Assembly: GCA_022825885.1 (NCBI GenBank)
Contig: JAJDVY010000010.1
Span: forward strand, 1 to 63,715
Direction: 5' to 3'
Length of the DNA stretch: 63,715 nt
Origin: Nitrospirales bacterium
GTDB lineage: Bacteria; Nitrospirota; Nitrospiria; Nitrospirales; UBA8639
This document shows, one piece after another, positions 1 to 7,612 of this stretch. A program made the position numbers and the translations under genes. The number at the start of each line of letters is the position of its first letter. Within the stretch, counting starts at the first letter, position 1. Below the pieces are notes generated by a model that had not been told where the DNA came from, made no database searches, and saw nothing but the letters and a program-made list of their open reading frames with translations.

Positions 1-58
1 TCTCGGCCTGGCGCAACACAAACCCGATCTGCTCCTCCGAGTACCGCTTCTTTTTCAT
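1..58 (-). CDS. IS3-family transposase OrfA, N-terminal fragment cut by the window edge
   Basis: On the minus strand an ATG at 58 opens a frame reading MKKKRYSEEQIGFVLRQAE before leaving the window. This is the typical opening of the small helix-turn-helix OrfA of IS3-family elements, which binds the IS ends and is joined to OrfB by programmed frameshifting. A strong Shine-Dalgarno (AGGAGGGG) lies at about 67-74 on this strand, so the gene start looks intact. Only 19 codons are visible, so whether the element is complete cannot be judged. It points away from the OrfB remnant immediately to its right, so the two do not form one normally ordered IS. Confidence 0.7.
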   Translation of the reverse strand, partial: MKKKRYSEEQIGFVLRQAE

Positions 59-132
59 GGCACATTGCCCCTCCTTTCTTCAGGTCAATTTTGCCAGAAA
101 ATCACCTCTCTGTCGGATCAATTTTCGGGTTG

Positions 133-425
133 CAGACCAAATTTACCGAGCGGTTGATGGATCTCTGGGCATAGGCAAACCAGGTCACCCTGGACTTCTC
201 AGGGCGGGCCAGCCGACCGATAATGCCTACATTGAGTCGTTCAACGGGAGCTTCCGGGAAGAGTGCTTGAATATGCACTGGTTCGAGGATTTGACGGACG
301 CCCGGGCGAAGCTGCAGGTTTGGAAACAGGAGTATAATGAGGAGCGGCCTCACCGGTCTTTCAAGAACCTGGCGCCCTTGCAGTACAAGGCGCAGTGGCA
401 CCAACAGCGGTCAGAAAATCGCTGA
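133..425 (+). pseudogene. IS3-family transposase OrfB, decayed C-terminal remnant
   Basis: The readable part from about 201 (RAGQPTDNAYIESFNG, then REECLN and a NEERPHRS-type tail) is the C-terminal half of the DDE (rve) integrase domain of IS3 OrfB. The preceding residues continue in another frame: codons from 148 read ERLMDLWA, then a TAG at 172 where OrfB normally has tyrosine, then ANQVTLDFS. A one-base loss near 200 is needed to join this to the rest. So there is one nonsense codon, one frameshift and no N-terminal half. It is a dead fragment. No convincing terminal inverted repeat or target duplication could be delimited around it. Confidence 0.75.
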
Positions 426-861
426 CCATGTGGACTAAGAATCGGGCCCCCTCAATGATGAGCGCACTCAAGCTCTCGGGAGCACTCTTGCATGCCTATA
501 TGTGGCAGGGGATTGATCGCGCTCCAAAGGCGGTTATCGTCTAGAACGGAGTTCTTGTGCGGACAAGCTGCTGAGGCGGGGGATGACGTGGAAGGGAGGG
601 GGCATGACTTTCGTGCCAAGGGGACAGGTGAGGGGATAACAGAGATGGCCGAGATTTGGCCAAGGTCAATTACAATCCATTTTCATCTACTACGCTGATT
701 GCCAAGTGTCGAATCCATATGGAATATCGACTTTCTGCTAGCAAATGATGTACGATCTCAATAGACATTGAAGGCAGATCTTCGCAAGTGCGGAGGAGAA
801 AAAAGCCACGCTAAACAGCCTTGCTATATAACTTGTCTGCTCGTCAAGCGTTGATCATCAC
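426..861. other. Stretch without a recognisable gene
   Basis: No supported coding sequence or RNA gene is seen between the IS3 remnant and the next gene. A 68-codon open frame at 492-698 has no ribosome-binding site or family resemblance and is not called. The 3' part is AT-rich and probably carries the promoter of the following gene pair, but no clear -35/-10 pair can be assigned. Confidence 0.5.
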
Positions 862-1515
862 ATGGAACCGAACAATCTAGTCAAACAAGAGACAGACTCC
901 TTTTTCACCTTTTTACGCGAAGCATACTTTTGCCCACCAGAGAAACCGCTCCCTAGGCTCAGGCGATTTCTATATGCTTTATCTGGTTCCTTTTTGTCTG
1001 GCGTTACGATTCTAGTGGCTTTCAATCTCGCTGGGGGTTTCGCCGAGAATGCAGCTAGGGAGGCAAAAGCACTGCACGAGGCAAACGTACTGCTCGAGGG
1101 AAAATTAGATGAGGCGAAAGAAGTATTGCGGAAGGAAAAATCACTGCTGGAGACGAAAACACTTCAGGATGTAATTTCATTGCTGAAGGCAAAAGCACGG
1201 GAGGAAGAAAAAAAACTGGAGCCAACAAAATCAGAGAAGGATGCAGTAAAACTGAGGGAGGCAATAGTACTGCGCGAAGCAATACGACTGCTGGAGACGA
1301 AAGTACAGGAAGAGCCAATTGTATGGGACATCCCTGTTGTCGAGTTTTTTATATATGTTTTCGTGCTGATTCTTACCCTTTATTTTACGTGGCTGGTCAG
1401 TTGGAGTCCGGGGAGACAAGGGCCGTTATTTCTGTTTGTGAAAGGGCTAGTCTTTACAGGTTTTGTCCTTTTCATAGTGCAAACGATTCTTGAGAGAATG
1501 AGGGCTGCGTTATGA
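862..1515 (+). CDS. Hypothetical coiled-coil membrane protein (217 aa)
   Basis: No family is recognised. About 37 soluble residues precede a hydrophobic segment (about 38-57). A strongly charged stretch follows (about 60-150), rich in E, K, L and A with repeated LLE/LREA heptad-like blocks, predicted to be a long coiled coil. Two further hydrophobic segments (about 155-175 and 187-208) end the protein. The blocks around LREAIVLREAIRLLETK look internally duplicated at DNA level. The gene overlaps the next one by ATGA, so the two are probably translationally coupled. Base composition is more AT-rich than the chromosomal core, consistent with cargo of the integrated element. A scaffold or sensor role at the membrane is conceivable but speculative. 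Confidence 0.6.
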   Translation: MEPNNLVKQETDSFFTFLREAYFCPPEKPLPRLRRFLYALSGSFLSGVTILVAFNLAGGFAENAAREAKALHEANVLLEGKLDEAKEVLRKEKSLLETKTLQDVISLLKAKAREEEKKLEPTKSEKDAVKLREAIVLREAIRLLETKVQEEPIVWDIPVVEFFIYVFVLILTLYFTWLVSWSPGRQGPLFLFVKGLVFTGFVLFIVQTILERMRAAL

Positions 1516-2162
1516 GTCGATTCGTTGGTACCTTAGTTCTTATACTGGTTGCTGGAATAGCATCTACCGACACAGTGGCAGAAGAAGCATCTCAAGCGTC
1601 GTCTCACCTTTCCGTGACGTCTCCTAAGAGATTCGAAGAAATAGACATCTGGACAGGAGCCAGGTTTGCTGCTCAGGCACTCGTTGCTCCAAAGACTTTG
1701 CGGTCCGTTGTCCCACTCTATACATATGAGATAAACGCCCTTAATCGCACAAGTCCCGATCGCCTAAGGGAGAGGCAAAGAGGATTTACTGCCATAGTTT
1801 GCCAACCCAATTCTAGGGAGGTATATACTGGGTATCCAATTGTCGCAGCAAAATCCGAGCGTCCAAACGAACAAAAATCTCAACTGTCCTATAGGGATAT
1901 TCAGAGATTAATCACGACAGATGCAACCCAACAATCAAGCGCGATAGTTGCCGCCCAACACTCAGGACAAGCAGGTGGTGCTACCAATTTTGGCGATTGG
2001 CAACGTGAACATTGCGACCAGAATCAGAACACATTGCTCCTTGGTACGAGTTACCCTATTTCTGGAGTTCCTGAAGGTACCCGGCTTTGGACAAAAAAAG
2101 GCTATTGGGACAGCAATGATACCGTCGTAAGCTTCCCCGTCAAGGAGACAGTTCAAAAGTAA
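1512..2162 (+). CDS. Hypothetical secreted protein (216 aa)
   Basis: The N-terminus has a basic residue followed by a hydrophobic core (VGTLVLILVAGIA) and a probable signal-peptidase site near TVA-EE at about residues 23-25, so the product should be exported. The mature part has no recognised domain. It contains a few cysteines and ends in a hydrophilic region. It starts on the ATGA overlap with the upstream coiled-coil membrane protein, so the two probably act together, for example as an envelope complex. AT-rich codon use matches its partner and differs from the genes right of the tRNA, supporting acquisition with the island. Nothing in the sequence gives a catalytic role. Confidence 0.6.
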   Translation: MSRFVGTLVLILVAGIASTDTVAEEASQASSHLSVTSPKRFEEIDIWTGARFAAQALVAPKTLRSVVPLYTYEINALNRTSPDRLRERQRGFTAIVCQPNSREVYTGYPIVAAKSERPNEQKSQLSYRDIQRLITTDATQQSSAIVAAQHSGQAGGATNFGDWQREHCDQNQNTLLLGTSYPISGVPEGTRLWTKKGYWDSNDTVVSFPVKETVQK

Positions 2163-2236
2163 AGGATTCGGCGTTTTGGTTCATGCCCGGTGAGCGGTAA
2201 GCAAGGAGTGTCTAGACTGGAAAGGAAAAGATTCAA

Positions 2237-3406
2237 TCATCCGTGCAACGGAATCATGTCGGCACTTGGGGTACCTGTGACGTAGTCGGACCACTTTTGC
2301 ATCACGGATCGCCGCCGTTCGAACAGATCGGAGCGTTGATAGGCTCCCTCAACACCTTTGACGACATGGGCGAGACAGGATTCGGCCACTTCCCGTGATA
2401 CGTTCACGTCCGCACACCACGACCGGAAACATGCCCTGGCAATGGCATGGGGTACGCCATTGATCCCGTTCTCTCGGACCAGCTTGGAAATCGTCGCATC
2501 GGACAAAGCCTTGCCCCGTGCACTCGGAAACACCAAGGCCGACTCACTCTTGGCCTGGGACTCTCGCAAGATTTCACAGGCCCGTAATGACAACGGTACC
2601 CGATGCTCTTTGCCCGTTTTCGTTCGGGCGGCCGGAATGATCCACGTCCGTTTTCTGAGGTCGACTTCAGTCCATCTCATTAAACGGGCCTCACCGCTTC
2701 GGGTGGCAGTTAAGATCAAAAATTCAAAACACCGAATGGTCGACGGATGCGCCTGGCTCGCTCGGACCGTTTCAATGGCCGTCTGGACTTCTTCATGGGG
2801 AATGGCCTTGAAGTGGCCTTTGAGGTTGTCGGCTTTGGGGAGTGCTACCGTGATCGCCTGCACGGGATTGTCAGCACGATACCCTTGCGTCACGGCCCAC
2901 GCCAACACCGCCCCCAGACGTCGCTTGACCTTTTTGGCTGTTTCGTGTCGGGCAGTCCAAATACTTCCAACAATGTCGAGGACATCCGCTGCCGTAATAT
3001 CAGGCACCCGCTTGCGGCCAATTTTCGGCATGGCATATTGCCTGAGGCAGGCCCGCCATGAGTTGGCCGTCCGCCCACCATCTTTCCAAGTCGGTTGATG
3101 AAGTCGAATTACTTTTTCTAGAGCTTCCTCAAACGTCGGGGCCGCTTCACGGTGTTTGGCTGCCAAGAGGTCTTCACCCCGCCTCGCCTGTTTTCGATTC
3201 TCAAATGCAGCCTCCCTTGCTTCTTGTAGGGACACGAGTGGCCAGCCTCCCAGACCGAGGTCATGCCGACGGCCTCTGATAACGAGCCGCTGGACCCACT
3301 GCTTCGATCCGCCTGGGGCAATTCGCAAGTACAGGGTCCCGCCGTCGCCATAGGAACCCGGCTTCGTCAACGATTTGATTTTGACATAGGTGAGTGGACC
3401 CTTCAT
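2237..3406 (-). CDS. Tyrosine-recombinase integrase, P4-like
   Basis: This 389-residue protein has the layout of P4-type phage and island integrases: an N-terminal DUF4102-like arm-binding part (GDGGTLYLRIAPGGSKQW, about 20-37), a SAM-like core-binding domain (about 90-190) and a C-terminal catalytic domain. Expected catalytic residues are R236 (TATRSGEA), K263, H320, R324, H347 and nucleophile Y356 (AYQRSD). The box normally spaced H-x-x-R is H-x-x-x-R here because of one extra residue before R324; the following FRSW agrees with the family. Its transcription runs away from the tRNA-Leu 3' end 380 bp upstream, the usual position of an island integrase at its tRNA attachment site. It very likely catalyses integration and excision of the element to the left. 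Confidence 0.92.
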   Translation of the reverse strand: MKGPLTYVKIKSLTKPGSYGDGGTLYLRIAPGGSKQWVQRLVIRGRRHDLGLGGWPLVSLQEAREAAFENRKQARRGEDLLAAKHREAAPTFEEALEKVIRLHQPTWKDGGRTANSWRACLRQYAMPKIGRKRVPDITAADVLDIVGSIWTARHETAKKVKRRLGAVLAWAVTQGYRADNPVQAITVALPKADNLKGHFKAIPHEEVQTAIETVRASQAHPSTIRCFEFLILTATRSGEARLMRWTEVDLRKRTWIIPAARTKTGKEHRVPLSLRACEILRESQAKSESALVFPSARGKALSDATISKLVRENGINGVPHAIARACFRSWCADVNVSREVAESCLAHVVKGVEGAYQRSDLFERRRSVMQKWSDYVTGTPSADMIPLHG

Positions 3407-3788
3407 GCCCCATCTTCTTTCGCGATCCGGCCGATCAAAGACTCATCAAGCCAACCCGATTGATGGGCCAATTTGATTTTTTTGCCCCTTCCTCGATTTT
3501 TTTGACGAGTTTAGCTTTTGAGATGACGTTTTGAATGGTCATGGTCGGGTTTTTTGTTGGGTCGCGGAGTCGTCATTCCCTCTCGGTGGTACGGTGTCCC
3601 GTGTGAGGTGTGTGTTTGACAGTTGAAAAGAATACAAGTCTATCCCACAGTTTATACCACGCAACTGATGAAATTATAGAGGATTGCCTCGGCTCAGTCA
3701 AGACTGTCAAGAAATAGAAATAACCAGTAGTGACAATATGTTTACGGATTTTAGAGGAACAAGATGGACTACGTAGGAAAAGGGAGGA
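3407..3788. other. Non-coding junction between integrase and tRNA-Leu (presumed attachment region)
   Basis: No gene is supported here. The stretch lies between the integrase start and the tRNA 3' end, so it should contain the element-side attachment core next to 3789 and the integrase promoter. The matching second copy of the tRNA 3' end is not found in 1-3788, so the other attachment site probably lies left of the window. Confidence 0.45.
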
Positions 3789-3875
3789 TGGTGCCGAAGG
3801 CGGGATTTGAACCCGCACACCCCAAGGGGCGCTAGACCCTGAATCTAGTGCGTCTGCCAGTTTCGCCACTTCGGC
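3789..3875 (-). tRNA. tRNA-Leu (anticodon CAG)
   Basis: The minus strand gives an 87-nt class II tRNA. The acceptor stem GCCGAAG pairs with CUUCGGC, and discriminator A and an encoded CCA end at 3789. The anticodon stem CUAGA/UCUAG encloses the loop UUCAGGG, giving anticodon CAG for codon CUG. A long variable arm (GCGCCCC-UUGGGGUGU) is typical of tRNA-Leu, and the T arm carries GGUUCAAAUCC. Its 3' end faces the integrase, making it the likely insertion target of the island on its left. Confidence 0.96.
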
Positions 3876-3890
3876 ATATAGATTGTTCTG

Positions 3891-3915
3891 AACCCTTCGC
3901 TATGCTCAGGGCAGG
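3891..3915. repeat. Dispersed repeat family D (CCTTCGCT...GCTCAGGGCAGG)
   Basis: This short element resembles the stretches at 7583-7608, 9017-9041 and 35363-35411, and in inverted, interrupted form 20588-20625. Copies share CCCTTCG, a variable CTTCG/CTACG/CTATG core and CTCAGGGCAGG or CTCAGGGCAAG. Here it lies just upstream of the tRNA 5' end. Confidence 0.7.
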
Positions 3916-3963
3916 CGGAGTGAAAGAACCGTCAACAATTATCAGCTTTTGCCCGGCTGGGCG

Positions 3964-4290
3964 TCAAGCCGTCAGCAAGCGTCGCTGGAGCAACGCCTGC
4001 ATGTCACGGCGCCCATCGGCGATCACGAGCACGTAGACGTTGTTTCCCAGCACCCGGTAGATGATGCGGTAGGGCTTGAAGAAGATTTCACGGTACTCCC
4101 GAATTCCAATATCCAGCAACTCCTTCGGATGGCGTCCGCGGTGGGGATGCTTGGAGAGTCTGCTGAACGTCCGTTCGATCTGCTCCAGCACATGGTCCGC
4201 TTTGCCCGGCGAATCGTGTTGCTCAATGTAATCGCAGATCTCTTCCAGATCGCGTACCGCGTCATCGGTCAACTGAACCAGGAAAGGCAT
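3964..4290 (-). CDS. RelE/ParE-family toxin
   Basis: The 108-residue protein has the compact alpha-beta pattern of ParE/RelE toxins: an N-terminal strand (FLVQLTDDAVRDLEEICDYI), a helical pair containing SRLSKHPHRGRHPKEL, the strand REYREIFFKPYRIIYRV and a final VYVLVIADGRRDM strand. Such toxins either cut ribosome-associated mRNA or poison gyrase; sequence alone does not tell which applies. Its ATG (4290-4288) overlaps the antitoxin TGA by one base, so both are translated from one mRNA with the antitoxin first. The pair lies just beyond the tRNA-Leu, on the chromosomal side of the integration point. Confidence 0.88.
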   Translation of the reverse strand: MPFLVQLTDDAVRDLEEICDYIEQHDSPGKADHVLEQIERTFSRLSKHPHRGRHPKELLDIGIREYREIFFKPYRIIYRVLGNNVYVLVIADGRRDMQALLQRRLLTA

Positions 4291-4571
4291 CAGCGAGCCG
4301 GTCTTCGCTTCCGAAGCCGCGTGATGACATCGGCGGCGGGCTGGACCTGACCCGCTTCGATCTGGCGATTGCCCAGCGCGAGGATCTTGAGCAGCGCAAC
4401 GGTTTCCTGCGTTTGCTCGTAGCTGTCGATGTCCTGCAGGACCCCTTTGGCTTCCCCGTTTTGCGTGATAATCAATGGTTCCCTCTGGTCCCCGAGTGAG
4501 CGCACGATCTCTGCGGCGTGGGCCTTGAGGTAACTAATGGGCTTGATCCGGCTGGACAGTTTCATGGCCAC
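4290..4571 (-). CDS. Phd/YefM-family antitoxin
   Basis: The 93-residue protein starts MAMKLSSRIKPISYLKAHAAEIV and continues with GDQREPLIITQNGEAKGVLQDIDSYEQ, the Phd/YefM DNA-binding fold in which an N-terminal beta-alpha unit dimerises on the operator. The C-terminal 35 residues are basic and probably disordered until they wrap around the toxin. It is the promoter-proximal gene of the pair and should both neutralise the toxin and repress its own promoter, which would lie right of 4571. The last codon overlaps the toxin start. Confidence 0.88.
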   Translation of the reverse strand: MAMKLSSRIKPISYLKAHAAEIVRSLGDQREPLIITQNGEAKGVLQDIDSYEQTQETVALLKILALGNRQIEAGQVQPAADVITRLRKRRPAR

Positions 4572-4663
4572 CTCCTGTCGGACTGAATATAGACTAAAAA
4601 TAGGTCATGAGACAAGGTAGCCTCGCAGGTCGGGTTAGTCGAAGGCGTAACCCGACGTCTTCG

Positions 4664-4692
4664 CTGGATCCCCGATCAAGTCGGGGATGACA
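4664..4692. repeat. Dispersed palindrome family A
   Basis: CTGGATCCCCGA, TCAAG and TCGGGGATGACA form an inverted repeat. The same element recurs at 6726-6862, 33142-33243, 37168-37292 and 63520-63560. It overlaps the last codons of the helicase-like gene, so the C-terminus of that protein (FSPLSSPT) is repeat-encoded. Confidence 0.8.
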
Positions 4693-6160
4693 AAGGGGAA
4701 AAGGGTGTGGAAAGAAGTTCCTGGTATTCTTGGCGCCAGAGTCGATTCGGGCCTTGGAGGTCTTGGGTGTCGCCGGCGATGATGATCTGTTCACGAATGA
4801 GCCCGGCGACGCCGAGTAAAAACGGGACCGGAACTTGCGGGGCATTTTCGACAATCAACACGTCGAAGCGGATGCGTTTGAACAAGGGGTCGGTCACGAT
4901 CCTCCCCGGGGTCGCCACGACCAACCGTTTGTTCTGCATGAAGGCCTGCCGGTTCGTGGCCTCGCTCGCGGCCAGCATTTCACGAACTTTTTGTGTGCCC
5001 CCGAGCTTGGAGATGTCGTCTTTCAACGATTCGTATTCCGGCCGCATCTCCTTGGGCATCGCGGCCTCGGGCAACAATTCACGGATGCGCGCCTGCGCGA
5101 TCTCCACCTCTTTCATCAGGGCTGCGATGTTCCCGGTATAGAGTTTCCGGTATTCGCTCAGGGTCTCGACGTTTTTGCCCATGGTCTGCATACCGAGACG
5201 TTTCCAGATGGGCAGGCTTTCGTACTTGGCGGTCAGGTGATCGATCTCCTTGATTTTCCGCTGGAACTCACTCACCTGGGCCATAAGCCGCCATTCCAGT
5301 AATTTGACTTCATCCATGTCCCGTTGTTTCTGCCCCTTGTAGGCCAGGATGGGGATCAGCTCTCGAAAACGTTCATACTTCTGGCGAAGGGTATCTTTGT
5401 GCGACCGGGATTTGGCGAAGAACTTGTGCATTTGGACTTCGAACCCGAATTGCCCGAGTGGAATTCCTTCGGCTTGCTGGAGCGCCGCAATTTCGTAGCG
5501 GCTCAAGAGACTGGCAAAAGGCAGGGCGGCATTCCGCAAGGTTTTGGCCAGGAACCCGAGCAAGTGATCCGCGGCGTCGTGCGTGGGCGCCACCAGCAGC
5601 ACGCGTTTGTTGTGTCGCATCAGGTTCACCGCCAGGGTCCCGAGTTTGGTCCAACGCGCGGTTTGGTCGTCATCCCAGACGGTGGTCAGGACGGCCGCCG
5701 ATGCGCCGGTCCTGGCCGAGGCATTGGCTTCGTTCTGTTCCGGGTCCAGCCAGGGTGCCAGCCGCTCGGCCGGTCCCAGGGCGTAGGATTCGGGGTGCGC
5801 CGCCATATCGGCGAGTCGTTCGGACGCCAAGCGAAAGAATTCTATCGTATCCGGCACGAGCGTATTGTCGAGCGTGGATTGCCCCAGTGTATCCTGGGTC
5901 TGGACCAGGGCAGTGTCGCCCTGGCGCCGGAGCAGGAAGCCGCCGGTGGGTTCCAGGTCTCCGGGCGGCACGATGGTGACGGGTACGTCTTCGAGAAAGG
6001 CGGTTCCCGTGGGGATCTCCATGGCATACAAGTGCAGTGCGCCGGCTGTCCCGAGATCCTGGGTTGCGCGGGACTCGATCAGCGTGTCGGCCGCACCAGC
6101 GGCGTCCTTGTGGTTCGCCAACCGTGTGGCAAACGTGTCGAGGAGGTCAGACAGTTTCAT
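4676..6160 (-). CDS. Degenerate superfamily-1 helicase-like protein
   Basis: From the ATG at 6160, which overlaps the upstream gene by ATGA, the product is 494 residues. It aligns by eye with Dna2/UPF1-type SF1 helicases: KRVLLVAPTHDAADHLL (about 186-202) is the motif Ia region, RFDVLIVENAPQVP (about 431-444) sits where motif II should be, and IIIAGDTQDLQGP (about 459-471) is motif III. The nucleotide-binding residues are missing. Where the GxxGTGKT loop should precede motif Ia it reads VWDDDQTARWTK, and the DEA acidic pair is ENA. Motifs IV-VI are absent because the frame ends right after motif III in a repeat. About 150 residues of charged coiled-coil-like insertion separate Ia from II. ATP-driven unwinding is unlikely; a structural or inhibitory role is possible. 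An upstream in-frame ATG at 6196 is less likely as the start. Confidence 0.65.
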   Translation of the reverse strand: MKLSDLLDTFATRLANHKDAAGAADTLIESRATQDLGTAGALHLYAMEIPTGTAFLEDVPVTIVPPGDLEPTGGFLLRRQGDTALVQTQDTLGQSTLDNTLVPDTIEFFRLASERLADMAAHPESYALGPAERLAPWLDPEQNEANASARTGASAAVLTTVWDDDQTARWTKLGTLAVNLMRHNKRVLLVAPTHDAADHLLGFLAKTLRNAALPFASLLSRYEIAALQQAEGIPLGQFGFEVQMHKFFAKSRSHKDTLRQKYERFRELIPILAYKGQKQRDMDEVKLLEWRLMAQVSEFQRKIKEIDHLTAKYESLPIWKRLGMQTMGKNVETLSEYRKLYTGNIAALMKEVEIAQARIRELLPEAAMPKEMRPEYESLKDDISKLGGTQKVREMLAASEATNRQAFMQNKRLVVATPGRIVTDPLFKRIRFDVLIVENAPQVPVPFLLGVAGLIREQIIIAGDTQDLQGPNRLWRQEYQELLSTPFSPLSSPT

Positions 6161-6642
6161 GGCTCGCGACTGGGATCGAGCGCCTGCTGAATACAAATGG
6201 CCACGCAGCCCAGTCCCCCCGTGATGGAGCGTCGATCAAAGGCGCACCCTCGATTTTCTGCACAGGCCGTGACGAAAGGCACGTGCTGCGCCAAATCGAG
6301 GTCGTCAAGCACGTAGGCTTGCAGTCGACCATCATCCAGCACGGACAGAACGAGCGCACGGTTATGATTATCATCTTCCAACACAGCGGATTTCGGCGAC
6401 GGCGCGATCTTGGCGCGCGCCGCTTCAACGTGCGGCAACTCCACGACGGCTTGAACCAGAGCTTTTGGAGGATGAATTGCCCGTTGACTCAGCCGGACGT
6501 TTAACGACGTCAGGTCGAGGACGTCCCGAGCAGTGCCTTGCGCCAGGGCCGCGTCCCCGGCCCGTTGAGCGGTATGTGGTATGCCCATGGTTAAGGCCAG
6601 GCACACCACGCTCAGGACCCACATAATCTTGTGATGTGGCAT
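6157..6642 (-). CDS. Hypothetical exported protein (161 aa)
   Basis: A signal-like N-terminus (basic, then MWVLSVVCLALTMGIPHTA) suggests export, with cleavage near residues 25-34. The mature region has no recognised domain. It contains a few cysteines, including CAENRGCAFD and GCVAICIQQ near the C-terminus, which could form disulfides or bind a metal. Its stop overlaps the start of the helicase-like gene as ATGA, indicating coupling, although an exported protein paired with a cytosolic helicase relative is an odd combination. No promoter was assigned. Confidence 0.5.
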   Translation of the reverse strand: MPHHKIMWVLSVVCLALTMGIPHTAQRAGDAALAQGTARDVLDLTSLNVRLSQRAIHPPKALVQAVVELPHVEAARAKIAPSPKSAVLEDDNHNRALVLSVLDDGRLQAYVLDDLDLAQHVPFVTACAENRGCAFDRRSITGGLGCVAICIQQALDPSREP

Positions 6643-6725
6643 GCAGGCATTGTAGAGGAGGCTTGCAGAACGTGTCCAGCGTGATGGAGTCCTTCTGTGT
6701 CATTGCTATGAAAATAGCCTTTTCC

Positions 6726-6862
6726 GTCATTCCCGACGCTTGTCCCCGACAGTCTTAATCGGGGATCCAGTGTACTTATGAATCCAGTGTCTTTTGTCTT
6801 CACGAACGGAGGACAAAGTAAAGACTCTGGATCCTCGATTAACAATGTCGAGGATGACAGGA
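6726..6862. repeat. MITE-like element built from two inverted family A palindromes
   Basis: The left arm (about 6726-6773) reads GTCATTCCCGAC...AATCGGGGATCCAGTGT and the right arm (about 6826-6862) is a related sequence in the opposite orientation (ACTCTGGATCCTCGA...TCGAGGATGACAG). The 50 bp between them also contain complementary words (GTGTCTTTTGTC / GACAAAGTAAAGAC). The whole could fold into one long hairpin. No open frame of interest lies inside. Confidence 0.75.
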
Positions 6863-6984
6863 GGGGGGAGTCGAGGATGACAAGGAAAAACGCAAAGGCC
6901 ATGCGCCCGCGACATCTCGTGTGTTATGCAGGGCCGCATCTCGCGTCAGTACAGGTTAGTTACATGAGTTGCACCGGCCTCAAA

Positions 6985-7014
6985 TTGACATTTCCCCCAT
7001 ACGGACCTTATGAT
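6985..7014 (+). promoter_or_regulatory. Sigma70-type promoter of the rplI-glyA operon
   Basis: TTGACA at 6985-6990 and TATGAT at 7009-7014 are separated by 18 bp. The pair lies about 40 bp upstream of the rplI start, which has a purine-rich ribosome-binding site (GGGAGGC). It is the best promoter match noticed in the window. Confidence 0.75.
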
Positions 7015-7051
7015 ACTACCCTTTCGACAGCGAAAGGGAGGCAGGGTGACG

Positions 7052-7612
7052 ATGAAGGTAATTCTTCAAGAAAATATCGACAGTTTGGGGTACGTGGGGG
7101 ACGTCCTCGACGTGGCTGACGGTTATGCGCGGAACTTCTTACTTCCCCGTCAAAAAGCCTTGGAGGCTAATCCCCGTAACGTGAAGGCCTTGGAGCATGC
7201 CAAGCGTGTGACGGCCCATAAGGCGAAGAAAGTCGAACAGGACGTCCAGGCTCTGGCGACGAAATTATCCGCCGTCTCGCTGACGTTTCCGGTCCAGACC
7301 GGCAAGGATGACAAGCTGTTCGGGTCCATTACCACGAAGGACCTGGAAACCGGGTTGTCCGCCGAAGGGTTCGACGTGGACCGCCGAAAGATTCAATTGG
7401 CGAATCCCCTGAAAGAATTGGGCACGTTTACCGTCGGCATCAAGTTGCATCGGGACGTCATGGCGAATGTGTCCGTCAGTCTTGTCAAACAAGGTGGAGA
7501 GACTGAGGCTGAAACTCAGACAGATGAAGCCGTTGATGCGACCGACGACGGCGCTCCGCCGGCGGAAGCGCCGGAGCTAGAGGACCCTTCGGCTTCGCTC
7601 AGGGCAGGCTAA
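7052..7612 (+). CDS. rplI: 50S ribosomal protein L9
   Basis: The ATG at 7052 ([20 protein letters not shown]) is the conserved L9 start and follows a purine-rich ribosome-binding site; a longer in-frame opening from 7010 is not needed. The N-terminal globular domain ([10 protein letters not shown], about 28-37), connecting helix and C-terminal domain ([10 protein letters not shown], about residues 90-99) are all present. L9 binds 23S rRNA near the L1 stalk and helps maintain reading frame. About 35 acidic, low-complexity residues extend the usual C-terminus, and the last of them (DPSASLRAG) come from a dispersed family D repeat. The TAA shares its last A with the ATG of glyA, so the two are coupled. 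Confidence 0.96.
   Translation: MKVILQENIDSLGYVGDVLDVADGYARNFLLPRQKALEANPRNVKALEHAKRVTAHKAKKVEQDVQALATKLSAVSLTFPVQTGKDDKLFGSITTKDLETGLSAEGFDVDRRKIQLANPLKELGTFTVGIKLHRDVMANVSVSLVKQGGETEAETQTDEAVDATDDGAPPAEAPELEDPSASLRAG
7583..7608. repeat. Dispersed repeat family D inside the end of rplI
   Basis: GACCCTTCGGCTTCGCTCAGGGCAGG matches the other family D copies; it supplies the last codons of rplI and ends two bases before the overlapping rplI stop / glyA start. Confidence 0.75.

Noticed and set aside
492-698. 68-codon frame between the IS3 remnant and the coiled-coil gene
   Set aside because: No ribosome-binding site, no family resemblance and odd composition.
1055-1318. Repetitive minus-strand frame rich in LLPP/AVLLP
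   Set aside because: It is the complement of the repetitive coiled-coil coding region and has no start signal.
1-3788. A complete prophage
   Set aside because: Apart from the integrase no phage structural, replication or lysis gene is present in the visible part, so only an integrative element is claimed.
3573-3869. 98-codon minus-strand frame opening MAKLADALDSGSS
   Set aside because: This is the well-known false frame read through a tRNA-Leu gene; the tRNA at 3789-3875 explains it.
5324-6190. 288-codon plus-strand frame opposite the helicase-like gene
   Set aside because: The minus-strand gene is coupled to its neighbour by ATGA and has helicase-like segments; the plus-strand frame has neither.
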